Shown here piece by piece: positions 47,383-56,665 of a stretch of 59,863 nt of DNA. Positions within the stretch are counted from its first letter, which is position 1. Every line of letters starts with the position of its first letter. Made by a program: the position numbers and the translations under genes. Source of the DNA: Polynucleobacter sp. JS-Safj-400b-B2 (GTDB lineage Bacteria; Pseudomonadota; Gammaproteobacteria; Burkholderiales; Burkholderiaceae); the NCBI RefSeq assembly GCF_018881975.1, contig NZ_JACVPJ010000012.1:1-59863 (forward strand), given 5' to 3'. The notes under the pieces were generated by a model. The model worked only from the letters and a program-made list of their open reading frames with translations. It did no database searches and was not told the origin of the DNA.

Positions 47383-50223
47383 TTATGCCGCTACTTCCAC
47401 TTTCTTGAGAAAGCTGACAATAATTTGCTTGACTTCGGGTTTGCAGGAACCACAATTGGTTCCACATTGCGTTTCAGATTGAAGAGAGGTCATGGCGTCT
47501 TCGGGGGAGGTTCCTGCTGGCATCTTGCTTAAGCATTGCTTCATTGTGTCTGCAGATACATTAAAGCAATTACAAATTGCCTTACCTTTGGGTTTAATTT
47601 CTATAGGGGGTTTGCTGACAGGCATCAACAAAGACCGACCAAGGGCTTTTGCATCTAAGCCGCTTTCTAGGTACTCTCTTAACCAGGTAGTGCTTGCTAG
47701 GCTTTCAATGGAGCCAGTCAGCATTGCAGATAGAACCTTCTCTTGAGCGCGAACAAGTCGTACTACGCCTCTGCGCTTATCGATATAGCGCATCACGGGC
47801 TCTCCAGATTCCTCATCCAACTTAAATTTACGTATTATTTGCTTTAAAGCTTGCGCGGCAAGAGAGTCTGATTCTTCTAGCGGGTCATCGTGGTGGGCGG
47901 CCTTGAATGAAATCCCAATGAGGTCACCATCCTGCTCTCTACCAAATAGAACGCATTGGGCGGAATCGAAATGAGGCAAGATACTGCGCAAACTGTTTTG
48001 AGCAGAAAATACCTCATCTTTTGGAAATAAACCAAATGCCACTAATTGCCAAGGAAGATTAGCGGGCAAAATCTTGACGGCTGAATGTTTCAGTTCGGGC
48101 TGACCGGATACAGGGTCGATCATGTTGCAAGTAAGGCCGTTGACTCCGCGGCCCGGTGTTTTACCAGCAGCGCCTGAAATAAATTCAGAACCCCAGTGCA
48201 TGGCAATAAAGGCTTGCGAGGAGGCGATATCGTCTGAGACTTTGATTGGGAAGATCTCACTACCCCTGCGACTGGTGACATGAACTAAATCACCATTTTC
48301 TAAATTCATCCTGCCAGCATCTTTGGGTGACATCTCCACACAAGGCTCTGGTGCATGTCCATAAAGTGTTCCAATGGTTCCCGTTCTACTCATCCCATGC
48401 CATTGATCTCTAAGGCGCCCAGTATTTAAGGCAAATGGGTAGCGAGCATCTACAGATTCTGCGGTTGCTTTATAGGGTGCAGCAATAAAGTGCGCTTTTT
48501 TATCTTTGGTAGGAAAAACGCCATTTTCATAAAGACGTTTTTTGCCAAAGAAATCTCCTTTGGGCATAGGCCATTGCTGTGGTCCGCGTTCCTCAAGGAT
48601 TTTGTAGCTTAAACCAGTAATATCGAGATCGCGACCGGCTGTACTCTCACGATGCTCATTCCAAATATCCTCAGGTCCGGCGTAAGGAAATAGAGTGGAT
48701 GTTCCTTCCTTTCTATTGCCTGGTAATAGCGCTTCAAGAGCTATTCCAATTTCAAGAGCGATCTGCCAATCATGTTTAGCAGACGCATAGGGATCAATTG
48801 CGGGATTTACTTTGGAAATTCTTCGTTCTGAATTTGTAACTGCCCCCACTTTTTCTGCCCAGGTAGTGGCGGGCAACAACACATCTGCATACAGGGTGGT
48901 GGCTGTATGCGCATAAGCTTCCTGCACTACAACAAATTCTGCTTTACTTAATCCCTCGTGAACTGCATTGAGATCAGGCATTGATTGTGCAGGGTTTGTA
49001 CAGACAATCCATATGGCTTTTAGTTTTTCAGTACGCAATGCCTCAAACATGGGAATGGCACTAAGACCTGGCTTTTCGGGAACTGAATCCACCCCCCACA
49101 GGTTTGCAACTTCTGCACGATGTTCTGGGTTGGCAAGATCACGGTGTGCGGATAGTAGATTGGCTAAACCTCCAACCTCCCGGCCACCCATGGCATTGGG
49201 TTGTCCAGTCAAAGAGAATGGGCCAGCACCAGCCTTTCCTATTTGACCGGTGGCCAAGTGTAGATTTACTAAAGCAGCATTCTTGGCTGTACCTGATGCT
49301 GATTGATTTAATCCCTGGCAGTACATCGATAGGGTTGCGGGAGAAGTTGCAAACCATTGCGCTGCTTGGAACAAGTCTTTTTCGTTAATGCCACAGATCT
49401 GGCTAACTGCCTTGGGCGTGAAATCTCTAACCAAATCACGTAGCGCATCAAAATCCGCCGTATACGAGTTGATATAAGACTCATCAATCCATTTCTCCCA
49501 GAGCATGATGTAAAGCATCCCGTGATAGAGGGCAACATCAGTACCAGGTTGTATCTGTAGGTAGAGATCAGCTTCTTTGGCGGTATCGGTTTTTCTGGGG
49601 TCAACAACAATAACTTTGAGATCCGGATTATTTTTACGGGCATCCTCAAGACGTCTATACAAAATCGGATGAGCAAAAGCGGTATTTGATCCCGTAATAA
49701 AAATAGTGGATGCAGAATCAATATCTTCATAGCAACAGGGTGGGGCATCCATCCCCAAGGTTTGCTTGTAGCCAGCTACCGCACTAGACATACATAGGCG
49801 TGAGTTGGTATCAATATTGTTAGAGCCAATCAAGCCCTTCATTAACTTATTGAAGATGTAATAGTCTTCGGTCAGTAATTGACCAGACACATAAATGCCA
49901 ACAGATTCTGGACCATGCTCTTGAATGATGTCAGCAAATTTTTGGGCAACAGTTTGAATTGCCTCGGGCCAAGAAATATCTACCGGCTCTTCACCCCTTG
50001 TTTTGCGGATGGCTGGTGAACCCAGCCGAGCCTGTATCTGAAGGCTTGGGTTTGCAGTGAGATGAAGGGTGGAGCCTTTACTGCAGAGTCTGCCAAAGTT
50101 TGCAGGATGATCGGGGTCGCCGCGAACCCCGGTTACCTCGATCTTTCCGTTACTTTCTGCGGTTTCAATAATGACGCCACAGCCAACACCGCAATAGCAA
50201 CAGGTGCTCTTAACTTCAGCCAT
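47383..50223 (-). CDS. nasA: Assimilatory nitrate reductase catalytic subunit
   Basis: This molybdopterin enzyme reduces nitrate to nitrite in the cytoplasm. The 946-residue protein has an N-terminal 4Fe-4S site (CCYCGVGCG then RLCSKG), molybdopterin domains (SNNIDTNSRLCMSSAVAGYK, FITGSNTAFAHPILYRR, GQPNAMGGREVGGLANLL) and a C-terminal BFD-like [2Fe-2S] domain (ICNCFNVSADTMKQCL, CGTNCGSCKPEVKQI). No signal peptide is present, unlike periplasmic NapA. It overlaps nirD by 8 bp. No separate electron-transfer subunit (NasB/C) is in the cluster. Confidence 0.95.
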   Translation of the reverse strand: MAEVKSTCCYCGVGCGVIIETAESNGKIEVTGVRGDPDHPANFGRLCSKGSTLHLTANPSLQIQARLGSPAIRKTRGEEPVDISWPEAIQTVAQKFADIIQEHGPESVGIYVSGQLLTEDYYIFNKLMKGLIGSNNIDTNSRLCMSSAVAGYKQTLGMDAPPCCYEDIDSASTIFITGSNTAFAHPILYRRLEDARKNNPDLKVIVVDPRKTDTAKEADLYLQIQPGTDVALYHGMLYIMLWEKWIDESYINSYTADFDALRDLVRDFTPKAVSQICGINEKDLFQAAQWFATSPATLSMYCQGLNQSASGTAKNAALVNLHLATGQIGKAGAGPFSLTGQPNAMGGREVGGLANLLSAHRDLANPEHRAEVANLWGVDSVPEKPGLSAIPMFEALRTEKLKAIWIVCTNPAQSMPDLNAVHEGLSKAEFVVVQEAYAHTATTLYADVLLPATTWAEKVGAVTNSERRISKVNPAIDPYASAKHDWQIALEIGIALEALLPGNRKEGTSTLFPYAGPEDIWNEHRESTAGRDLDITGLSYKILEERGPQQWPMPKGDFFGKKRLYENGVFPTKDKKAHFIAAPYKATAESVDARYPFALNTGRLRDQWHGMSRTGTIGTLYGHAPEPCVEMSPKDAGRMNLENGDLVHVTSRRGSEIFPIKVSDDIASSQAFIAMHWGSEFISGAAGKTPGRGVNGLTCNMIDPVSGQPELKHSAVKILPANLPWQLVAFGLFPKDEVFSAQNSLRSILPHFDSAQCVLFGREQDGDLIGISFKAAHHDDPLEESDSLAAQALKQIIRKFKLDEESGEPVMRYIDKRRGVVRLVRAQEKVLSAMLTGSIESLASTTWLREYLESGLDAKALGRSLLMPVSKPPIEIKPKGKAICNCFNVSADTMKQCLSKMPAGTSPEDAMTSLQSETQCGTNCGSCKPEVKQIIVSFLKKVEVAA

Positions 50224-50566
50224 GAGTAGCTTGCAATTCCTCGCGGCTTAGCCAAACCACACCAGACTCTACTTTGACTGCAAAGGATTTAGCACAGCCT
50301 TCATCTGGGGCAACTGCACAGCCAGTGGAGAGATCTATATTCCAGGAATGCAGTGGACAGGTTACAGATTTTCCATGGACAATGCCCTGAGACAGGGGGC
50401 CACCCTTATGCGGGCACTTATCCAATACGGCAAATACTTCGTCTTCTGAATTTCTGAAAATAGCTATTTGACCAGCTGGCGCTTCAATAACCCGAGATCC
50501 CAGAACAGGAATCTCATCAACTGTTGTGATTTTTTGCCACTGATCAAGTTGGGCGGTATTAGACAT
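50216..50566 (-). CDS. nirD: Nitrite reductase (NADH) small subunit
   Basis: NirD is the small subunit of assimilatory NADH-nitrite reductase. The 116-residue protein keeps the full Rieske [2Fe-2S] ligand pattern CPHKGGPLSQG...CPLHSW; many proteobacterial NirD proteins lack it. The start at 50566 (MSNTAQLDQWQKITTVDEIP) is chosen because it gives the conserved N-terminus and overlaps the nirB stop by 8 bp, typical of coupling. It also overlaps nasA by 8 bp. Confidence 0.93.
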   Translation of the reverse strand: MSNTAQLDQWQKITTVDEIPVLGSRVIEAPAGQIAIFRNSEDEVFAVLDKCPHKGGPLSQGIVHGKSVTCPLHSWNIDLSTGCAVAPDEGCAKSFAVKVESGVVWLSREELQATHG

Positions 50567-53009
50567 TTCCAACCTCGACAATAGGGATGGTTTTAAATTG
50601 ACGAACATCTACACCAGCACGTTCAAAGTCTTTCCAGGGATCTGGAGCATCTTTTAGATCAAACAGCAGTCTTTCGTAGAGAGCTTTACGACTTTCAGCA
50701 TCGTCGACCACTTTTTGCTTAATGTATTCCATGCCAACTCTTGCCAAGTAATGGACAGTTCGATCCAAATACCAAGCTTCTTCGCGGTACAGCTGTAAGA
50801 AGGCACCAGAATATTCACGAACTTCCTCATCAGTTTTAACTTTACAGAGAAATTCCGCTACTTCAGTTTTAATGCCGCCGTTACCACCAATATAGAGTTC
50901 CCAGCCAGATTCAACACCAATGATTCCAACATCTTTGATGCCAGCTTCTGCGCAGTTTCGTGGGCAGCCAGATACTGCAAGCTTCACTTTGTGAGGTGCG
51001 TACATACCAAAGAGCATTCTCTCTAGATCTACGCCCATTTTCATGGAGGACTGGGTACCAAAACGACAGTGCTCATCACCAACACAAGTTTTCACTGTGC
51101 GAATTGATTTGCCATAGGCATGACCTGACGGCATATCCAACTCTTTCCAAACCGCTGGGAGATCATCCTTCTTGATGCCAAGTAAGTCAATTCGTTGGCC
51201 GCCAGTGACCTTCACTGTGGGCACTTGGTATTTCTCAGCAACGTCAGCAATTCTTCGTAGTTCAGAAGGAGTAGTTAGACCACCAAACATCCGCGGAATA
51301 ACTGAGTAGGTGCCATCTTTCTGGATATTGGCATGAGCACGTTCATTAATGAAGCGGGATTGTGGATCATCTTTTGCTTCATGTGGCCATGTGGAGATCA
51401 AATAATAATTTAAGGCAGGGCGACAAGTCGCGCAACCGTTAGGTGTTCTCCAATTCAGCTCGGTGCGAACTTGCTCTTGAGAAATTAAGTGACCGGAGCG
51501 TATGGCTTGACGAATTTCATCATGAGAAAGATCGGAGCATCCACAAATTGATTTCTTTCTAGGGGTTGCTGAATAGTCTGTGCCAAGAACATTCATCAGC
51601 ACTTGCTCAACTAGGCCTGTACATGAGCCACAGGAGCTGCTTGCTTTAGTACATTTCTTCACTTCATCTAGTGTGAATAGACCCTGTTCGCGAATAGCCT
51701 TGACAATGGTGCCTTTGGTAACCCCGTTGCATCCGCAGATTTCATCTGCATCAGTCATTCCGGCCGCTTTATTGTGACCTTGATGGCCAACATCACCAAT
51801 ATTAGATTCACCAAACATCAATGTGTCACGAATTTCTGCAATGCTTTGTTCGTCACGCATGAGCTTGAAATACCAAGTACTGTCTGCTGTATCGCCAAAC
51901 ATGCAGGCGCCAATTAAACGATCATCTTTTAAAACTAATTTTTTATACACGCCACCAATAGGATCGGCTAGAGTAATTTCTTCAGTGCCTTCGCCTCCCA
52001 TAAAGTTTCCAGCGGAGAAGAGATCAACACCCGTTACTTTCAGTTTTGTTGACGTTACGGAGCCCTCATAGCGACCGATACCGTGTTCGGCAAGGTGATT
52101 TGCACAAACCTTAGCCTGCTCAAATAAAGGCGCAACTAAACCATAGGCAGTTCCTCGATGGCTTGCGCACTCGCCAACTGCATAGACTCTTGGATCAAAC
52201 GTTTGCAAAGTATCGTTAACAACGATACCTCTTTGGCAATGTAAACCTGCAGATTCGGCTAAAGCTGTATTGGGCTTAATGCCCGCCGCCATAACAACTA
52301 AGTCAGCCGGTATTTCTAGCCCACCTTTAAAGCGGATATGGCCGACACGATCGCCGGTGGCATTAGGGGTAATTGCCTCGGTAGAAGTTTTCAGTAAAAA
52401 CTTAAGACCCTTTTCTTCCAAGGATTTTTGTAGTAAATCAGCCGCTGTTTTATCTAGCTGTCTTTCCATCAACCATTCAGCCAGATGGACCACAGTCACA
52501 CTCATACCCCTGAGAGCCAAACCATTTGCAGCTTCTAGACCAAGTAGGCCGCCACCAATGACAACGGCATTTTTGTAACGCGTTGCCACATCAATCATCT
52601 CATTGGTATCTTTGATATCACGATACGCAATCACGCCAGGTAAATCATTTCCTGGAACAGGCAAGATGAATGGCAAAGAGCCGGTAGCCAGTAATAAGCG
52701 ATCATAGCTTTCAACAGTGCCATCATCGGCAATAACCGTGCGCTCTTTGCGATCAATCTTAGTTATGGTTTTGCCAAGATGAAGATGGATGCCATTGCTC
52801 TTGTACCAATCAAGGTCATTTAGAACAATTTGCTCAAGAGTCTGTTCGCCTGCCAATACTGGGGACAGCAAAATGCGGTTGTAGTTGGGATGGGGTTCAG
52901 CACCAAAGATGGTGATGTCATAAAGCTCTGGGTCGAGCTTTAATAGTTCCTCGATGGTCCGAACGCCGGCCATCCCATTGCCAATCATGACGAGTTTTTG
53001 TTTTTTCAT
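50559..53009 (-). CDS. nirB: Nitrite reductase (NADH) large subunit
   Basis: NirB reduces nitrite to ammonium with NADH, using FAD, Fe-S clusters and siroheme. The 816-residue protein has FAD and NAD motifs (GNGMAGVRTIEELL, VVIGGGLLGLEAANGLALRG) and two BFD-like Fe-S regions (CGCNGVTKGT with SSCGSCTG, and CGCSDLSHDE with CATCRP). The siroheme/4Fe-4S ligands are TCVGDEHCRFG and SGCPRNCAEAG. It overlaps nirD by 8 bp and the upstream binding-protein gene by 4 bp. Siroheme would be supplied by the divergent methyltransferase. Confidence 0.96.
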   Translation of the reverse strand: MKKQKLVMIGNGMAGVRTIEELLKLDPELYDITIFGAEPHPNYNRILLSPVLAGEQTLEQIVLNDLDWYKSNGIHLHLGKTITKIDRKERTVIADDGTVESYDRLLLATGSLPFILPVPGNDLPGVIAYRDIKDTNEMIDVATRYKNAVVIGGGLLGLEAANGLALRGMSVTVVHLAEWLMERQLDKTAADLLQKSLEEKGLKFLLKTSTEAITPNATGDRVGHIRFKGGLEIPADLVVMAAGIKPNTALAESAGLHCQRGIVVNDTLQTFDPRVYAVGECASHRGTAYGLVAPLFEQAKVCANHLAEHGIGRYEGSVTSTKLKVTGVDLFSAGNFMGGEGTEEITLADPIGGVYKKLVLKDDRLIGACMFGDTADSTWYFKLMRDEQSIAEIRDTLMFGESNIGDVGHQGHNKAAGMTDADEICGCNGVTKGTIVKAIREQGLFTLDEVKKCTKASSSCGSCTGLVEQVLMNVLGTDYSATPRKKSICGCSDLSHDEIRQAIRSGHLISQEQVRTELNWRTPNGCATCRPALNYYLISTWPHEAKDDPQSRFINERAHANIQKDGTYSVIPRMFGGLTTPSELRRIADVAEKYQVPTVKVTGGQRIDLLGIKKDDLPAVWKELDMPSGHAYGKSIRTVKTCVGDEHCRFGTQSSMKMGVDLERMLFGMYAPHKVKLAVSGCPRNCAEAGIKDVGIIGVESGWELYIGGNGGIKTEVAEFLCKVKTDEEVREYSGAFLQLYREEAWYLDRTVHYLARVGMEYIKQKVVDDAESRKALYERLLFDLKDAPDPWKDFERAGVDVRQFKTIPIVEVGNV

Positions 53010-54301
53010 GCTTTGATCTTGAAGCTATCTGCATAAGCAGCAGGGTTGGAGCCATTCCACACAACACCATCAAATAATTTGCTGGAGCGCATATCGCTTT
53101 TTGGTAGTGGTGTCTTTGAAGCAGTAGCAGCCTCTTTGTAAAGCGCAATGTTGTTTACTTTTTTTGCTACAGCCAAGTAATCTGGGTGCTCTTTGAGTAA
53201 ACCCCAGCGCTTGTGCTGAGTCATAAACCACATGCCATCAGATAGGTAGGGGTAATTAGCCATACCATCGTTATAGAATTTCATCGCATGGGGATCATCC
53301 CAAGTTTTGCCGATACCGTTGTTATAGCGACCCATCATGCGGTCTTGAATCACACTAACATCAGTATTGACAAATGAAGGTGCAGCTACAACTTCCGCAG
53401 TTGCATGCTTATTCGAAGTCGATGCATCAATATATTTTCCAGCCTCTAATATTGCTGCCGTAACTGCGCGACAAGTATTGGGATACTTCTTGGCAAAGTC
53501 GGAGGTTGTTCCTAAAGCCTTTTCTGGATGATCTTGCCAGATTGCTTGTGTAGTAATGGCTGTAAAGCCAATGCCGTCAATGATTGCGCGGGCATTCCAG
53601 GGTTCACCTACGCAATAGCCATCCATATTTCCGCTACGCATATTCGCGACCATTTGTGGGGGCGGAACGGTGATAATTTTTGCGTCTTTAAATGGATTAA
53701 TGCCATAGTTCGCTAACCAGTAGTAAAGCCACATAGCGTGTGTACCAGTTGGGAAAGTTTGCGCAAAAGTGTAGTCACGCTTTTCTTTATCCATGAGCGC
53801 TTTAAGACTGGCGCCATCACTTACACCTTTTTGATAAAGCGCTTTTGATAAGGTTATTGCCTGACCATTATTATTTAGAGACATCAGAACTGACATATCT
53901 TTTTGTTGGCCACCAATACCCATCTGCAATCCATAAACTAAACCATAGAGGATGTGAGACATATCATTCTCGCCATTTACAAGCTTGTCACGGATTGCAG
54001 CCCATGACGCTTCTTTAGTGGGGATGATCTTAACGCCGTACTTCTTATCTAGACCAAGATGGTTAGCCATGACAACCGATGAGCAGTCTGTAAGGGCAAT
54101 GAAACTGACCTTTACATCCGTATTCTCAGGGGCGTCGGAGCCTGCTGCCCAAGCTCCCGCTTTAACCATTGGGTCTATTAAGGACAGAATGCTGGCAGAG
54201 CCAATGCTTTGGATAAGTTTGCGACGCGTAGGATTCGCATCAGCAACAGTCGGGGTAGTAGCTTCTGGTAATAAACCGCTAATGCTTGTTTTCTCTTTCA
54301 T
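53006..54301 (-). CDS. nrtA: NrtA-type nitrate-binding ABC transporter protein
   Basis: This 431-residue periplasmic binding protein begins with a Tat-type signal (TRRKLIQSIGSASILSLI, residues ~24-41) and has the NrtA/CmpA fold: KVSFIALTDCSSVVMANHLGL, IIPTKEASWAAIRDKLVNGENDMSHILYG, TVPPPQMVANMRSGNMDGYCVGEPWN. It is the first gene of the nirB-nirD-nasA operon, overlapping nirB by 4 bp, so nitrate or nitrite is the likely ligand. No permease or ATPase is in this operon. The only such genes nearby are in the divergent cyanase operon. Confidence 0.88.
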   Translation of the reverse strand: MKEKTSISGLLPEATTPTVADANPTRRKLIQSIGSASILSLIDPMVKAGAWAAGSDAPENTDVKVSFIALTDCSSVVMANHLGLDKKYGVKIIPTKEASWAAIRDKLVNGENDMSHILYGLVYGLQMGIGGQQKDMSVLMSLNNNGQAITLSKALYQKGVSDGASLKALMDKEKRDYTFAQTFPTGTHAMWLYYWLANYGINPFKDAKIITVPPPQMVANMRSGNMDGYCVGEPWNARAIIDGIGFTAITTQAIWQDHPEKALGTTSDFAKKYPNTCRAVTAAILEAGKYIDASTSNKHATAEVVAAPSFVNTDVSVIQDRMMGRYNNGIGKTWDDPHAMKFYNDGMANYPYLSDGMWFMTQHKRWGLLKEHPDYLAVAKKVNNIALYKEAATASKTPLPKSDMRSSKLFDGVVWNGSNPAAYADSFKIKA

Positions 54302-54452
54302 GCTGAGCTCCTTTAGTCGATAACTAACAATAAAGAAGTTATGAGTCCCGAGATAAGATTGGTGGCTCAGTATTGGTGCACTAAATCAAAGCATGGGCAC
54401 TTTTGGTTCACACAGAGAATTTAGGGCTATTGCTGACTGTTACAAATGATGC
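54302..54452. promoter_or_regulatory. Divergent promoter region between the nitrate and cyanate operons
   Basis: This 151-bp gap separates two nitrogen operons and must contain both promoters. It holds GTGCAC (within 54384-54390) and GGGCAC near 54401, spaced like a possible dyad for an activator. I looked for sigma-54 -24/-12 elements and found no good match on either strand. GGAG precedes the nrtA start on the minus strand. Confidence 0.5.
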
Positions 54453-55256
54453 ATGGAACAAATTGCACCAATAGCAGTTAAAACACCCAAATTAAATGGG
54501 GCGTTGCCTGGCGTCTACCTTATTGGTGCTGGGCCTGGAGCCTCTGATCTCATTACTGTTCGGGGCTCAAGAATTTTGGCTCAGGCAGACATTGTTTTTT
54601 ATGACGCACTCATTGATATTTCTATGTTGGAGTGGTGTCCTAGCACTAGGTTGGTGCAGGTAGGCAAAAGATGCGGATCGCATTCAAGCTCTCAGCACTT
54701 CATCAACAAGCAATTGGTGGATGCTGCAGGTAAGTACTCAGTAGTTGTGCGCTTAAAAGGCGGAGATCCAATGATCTTTGGTCGTGCACAGGAAGAGATT
54801 GATGCTCTTGAGAAAGCAAACGTGCGCTATGAGATTGTTCCAGGCATCACTACTGCCTTAGCGGCCTCGGCAGAATTAAAGCAGCCTCCAACTACGAGAG
54901 AGTTAAGTAGAACCCTGACGCTGACTACACTTCCAGGCCGTTGTGCACACGAAGATCATAAAACCGCTATTTACTATATGGCGCGTGATCAGCTATCTGA
55001 GGTTGCGACAACATTGATTGCTCAGGGCTACACGGTAGATACCCCTGTTTGCTTGATGGAATCAGTTAGCCTGCCAACGCAACGTAGCTTTGGCTGCACA
55101 TTAGATGAATTGCGCTTTGGTGATGTTCATCATCATTTTTTAGATAAGCAACCTGTTGTGGTGATGGTCGGAGAGGTTTATAGAAAAAAACTGCATACGC
55201 TTATCCCATTAATCGAGTCACAAAATCATTTCAACGTATTTCAAGCGGCATCTTAA
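54453..55256 (+). CDS. cobA: Uroporphyrinogen-III C-methyltransferase
   Basis: SUMT makes precorrin-2, the precursor of siroheme needed by NirB. The 267-residue protein shows YLIGAGPGASDLITVRGSRIL, VRLKGGDPMIFGRAQEE and VPGITTALAASAELKQPPTTREL, the three hallmark motifs. It has no CysG-type dehydrogenase/chelatase domain, so precorrin-2 must be oxidised and metallated elsewhere. The region normally holding a TGH motif reads LTTLPGRCAHEDH. It leads the plus-strand operon 20 bp before the binding-protein gene. Confidence 0.93.
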   Translation: MEQIAPIAVKTPKLNGALPGVYLIGAGPGASDLITVRGSRILAQADIVFYDALIDISMLEWCPSTRLVQVGKRCGSHSSSQHFINKQLVDAAGKYSVVVRLKGGDPMIFGRAQEEIDALEKANVRYEIVPGITTALAASAELKQPPTTRELSRTLTLTTLPGRCAHEDHKTAIYYMARDQLSEVATTLIAQGYTVDTPVCLMESVSLPTQRSFGCTLDELRFGDVHHHFLDKQPVVVMVGEVYRKKLHTLIPLIESQNHFNVFQAAS

Positions 55257-55276
55257 TTACTTACTAGGAGCTATAA

Positions 55277-56650
55277 ATGAATTCATATCGTCCTTTTGAT
55301 CCAGATAGACCTCTGTTTAGCAACCGCTGCAGCTGTGGACATCATGCATCTGAGTTAGATCATGCAAACTCGCTTTCAGCAATGATGGATGCCGAGCAGC
55401 AAAGCGCAGATTTTGTTGAGGCCAGCTTAGTTAAGGCTCTTTTTCCTCAAGAAGATCGTAGACGCGCGTTTTTAAAGGCTGTTGGAGTAGGTGGAGCAAT
55501 GAGCGCTCTCTCGGGCTTCTTGCCGGTAGGGTCCTTGCAGGCAATGGCGCAAGAAAAAGCGCCATTAGAAAAACCAGACCTAAAAATTGGCTTTATCGCA
55601 ATTACTTGTGCGACTCCACTCATCATGGCTGACCCACTAGGTTTTTATAAAAAACAAGGCCTGAACGTTACGCTTAATAAGACCGCAGGTTGGGCTTTAA
55701 TTCGTGACAAGATGCTCAATAAAGAGCATGATGCCTCACACTTTTTATCACCAATGCCGATCTCAATGTCAATGGGCTTGGGTTCTGATCCTTCTCAGAT
55801 GCGTGTGGCCACAATTCAGAACGTGAATGGTCAGGCTATTACGTTAGCTAACAAGCACAAAGATAATCGTGATCCGAAAAACTGGAAAGGCATGAAGTTT
55901 GCTGTTCCATTCGAATACTCAATGCATAACTTCTTGCTGCGTTATTACGTAGCTCAAGCTGGCTTAGATCCAGATAAAGATATTCAGATTCGCGTTACAC
56001 CTCCACCAGAGATGGTGGCTAATTTACGTGCCGGAAATATTGATGGTTTTTTAGGGCCTGATCCATTTAACCAGCGCGCAGTGTATGACGAGGTCGGATT
56101 TATACACATTCTGACTAAGCAGATTTGGGACGGTCACCCTTGCTGTGCTTTTGGAACCTCAGAAGATTTTATCCGCAAGAATCCAAATACCTTTGCAGCC
56201 CTCTATCGTGCAGTCTTAAATGCTTCAACGATGGCGCGTGATCCTGCGAATAGACCTTTAATTGCTAAAGTAATTTCTACGCCAAATTACCTTAACCAGC
56301 CAGAGACAGTTGTAATGCAAGTTCTCACTGGTAAGTTTGCAGATGGTCTAGGCAATGTGCAAAACGTACCAGATCGCATCGACTTTAACCCAATTCCTTG
56401 GTACTCCATGGCAACCTGGATGTTGACCCAAATGCAGCGCTGGGGCTATGTCAAAGGCGATGTGAATTACAAGGACATCTCTGAAAAAGTATTCTTGTTG
56501 ACCGACGCTAAAAAGTATATGGGCGAGACTGGCATTGCAGTTCCACCATTAGCTAAAGTGGGATACAAAAAAGACAAGATTATGGGTAAAGAGTTTGACC
56601 CTAGTCAGCCAGCAGCCTATTTGAAATCTTTTCAAACTAATAAAGCATGA
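55277..56650 (+). CDS. NrtA/CmpA/CynA-type ABC transporter substrate-binding protein
   Basis: This 457-residue binding protein is a paralogue of the one at 53006. It has a Tat-type motif RRRAFLKAVGVGGAMSALSGF but only after a ~60-residue N-terminal segment with the cysteine/histidine group NRCSCGHHASE. The mature part begins KPDLKIGFIAITCATPLIMADPLGFYKKQGL and contains TPPPEMVANLRAGNIDGFLGPDPFN. Because permease, ATPase and cyanase follow in the same operon, cyanate is the likeliest ligand; nitrate or bicarbonate remain possible. AGGAG precedes the ATG. Confidence 0.85.
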   Translation: MNSYRPFDPDRPLFSNRCSCGHHASELDHANSLSAMMDAEQQSADFVEASLVKALFPQEDRRRAFLKAVGVGGAMSALSGFLPVGSLQAMAQEKAPLEKPDLKIGFIAITCATPLIMADPLGFYKKQGLNVTLNKTAGWALIRDKMLNKEHDASHFLSPMPISMSMGLGSDPSQMRVATIQNVNGQAITLANKHKDNRDPKNWKGMKFAVPFEYSMHNFLLRYYVAQAGLDPDKDIQIRVTPPPEMVANLRAGNIDGFLGPDPFNQRAVYDEVGFIHILTKQIWDGHPCCAFGTSEDFIRKNPNTFAALYRAVLNASTMARDPANRPLIAKVISTPNYLNQPETVVMQVLTGKFADGLGNVQNVPDRIDFNPIPWYSMATWMLTQMQRWGYVKGDVNYKDISEKVFLLTDAKKYMGETGIAVPPLAKVGYKKDKIMGKEFDPSQPAAYLKSFQTNKA

Positions 56651-56665
56651 ATGTAAGGTAAATGA

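Noticed and set aside
49308..49748. Minus-strand frame of 146 codons inside nasA in another phase
   Set aside because: It lies within the conserved molybdopterin domain of nasA and its translation is low-complexity with no domain.
54302..54452. Sigma-54 promoter for the nitrate operons
   Set aside because: I looked for GG-N10-GC type elements on both strands and found no acceptable match to the -24/-12 consensus.
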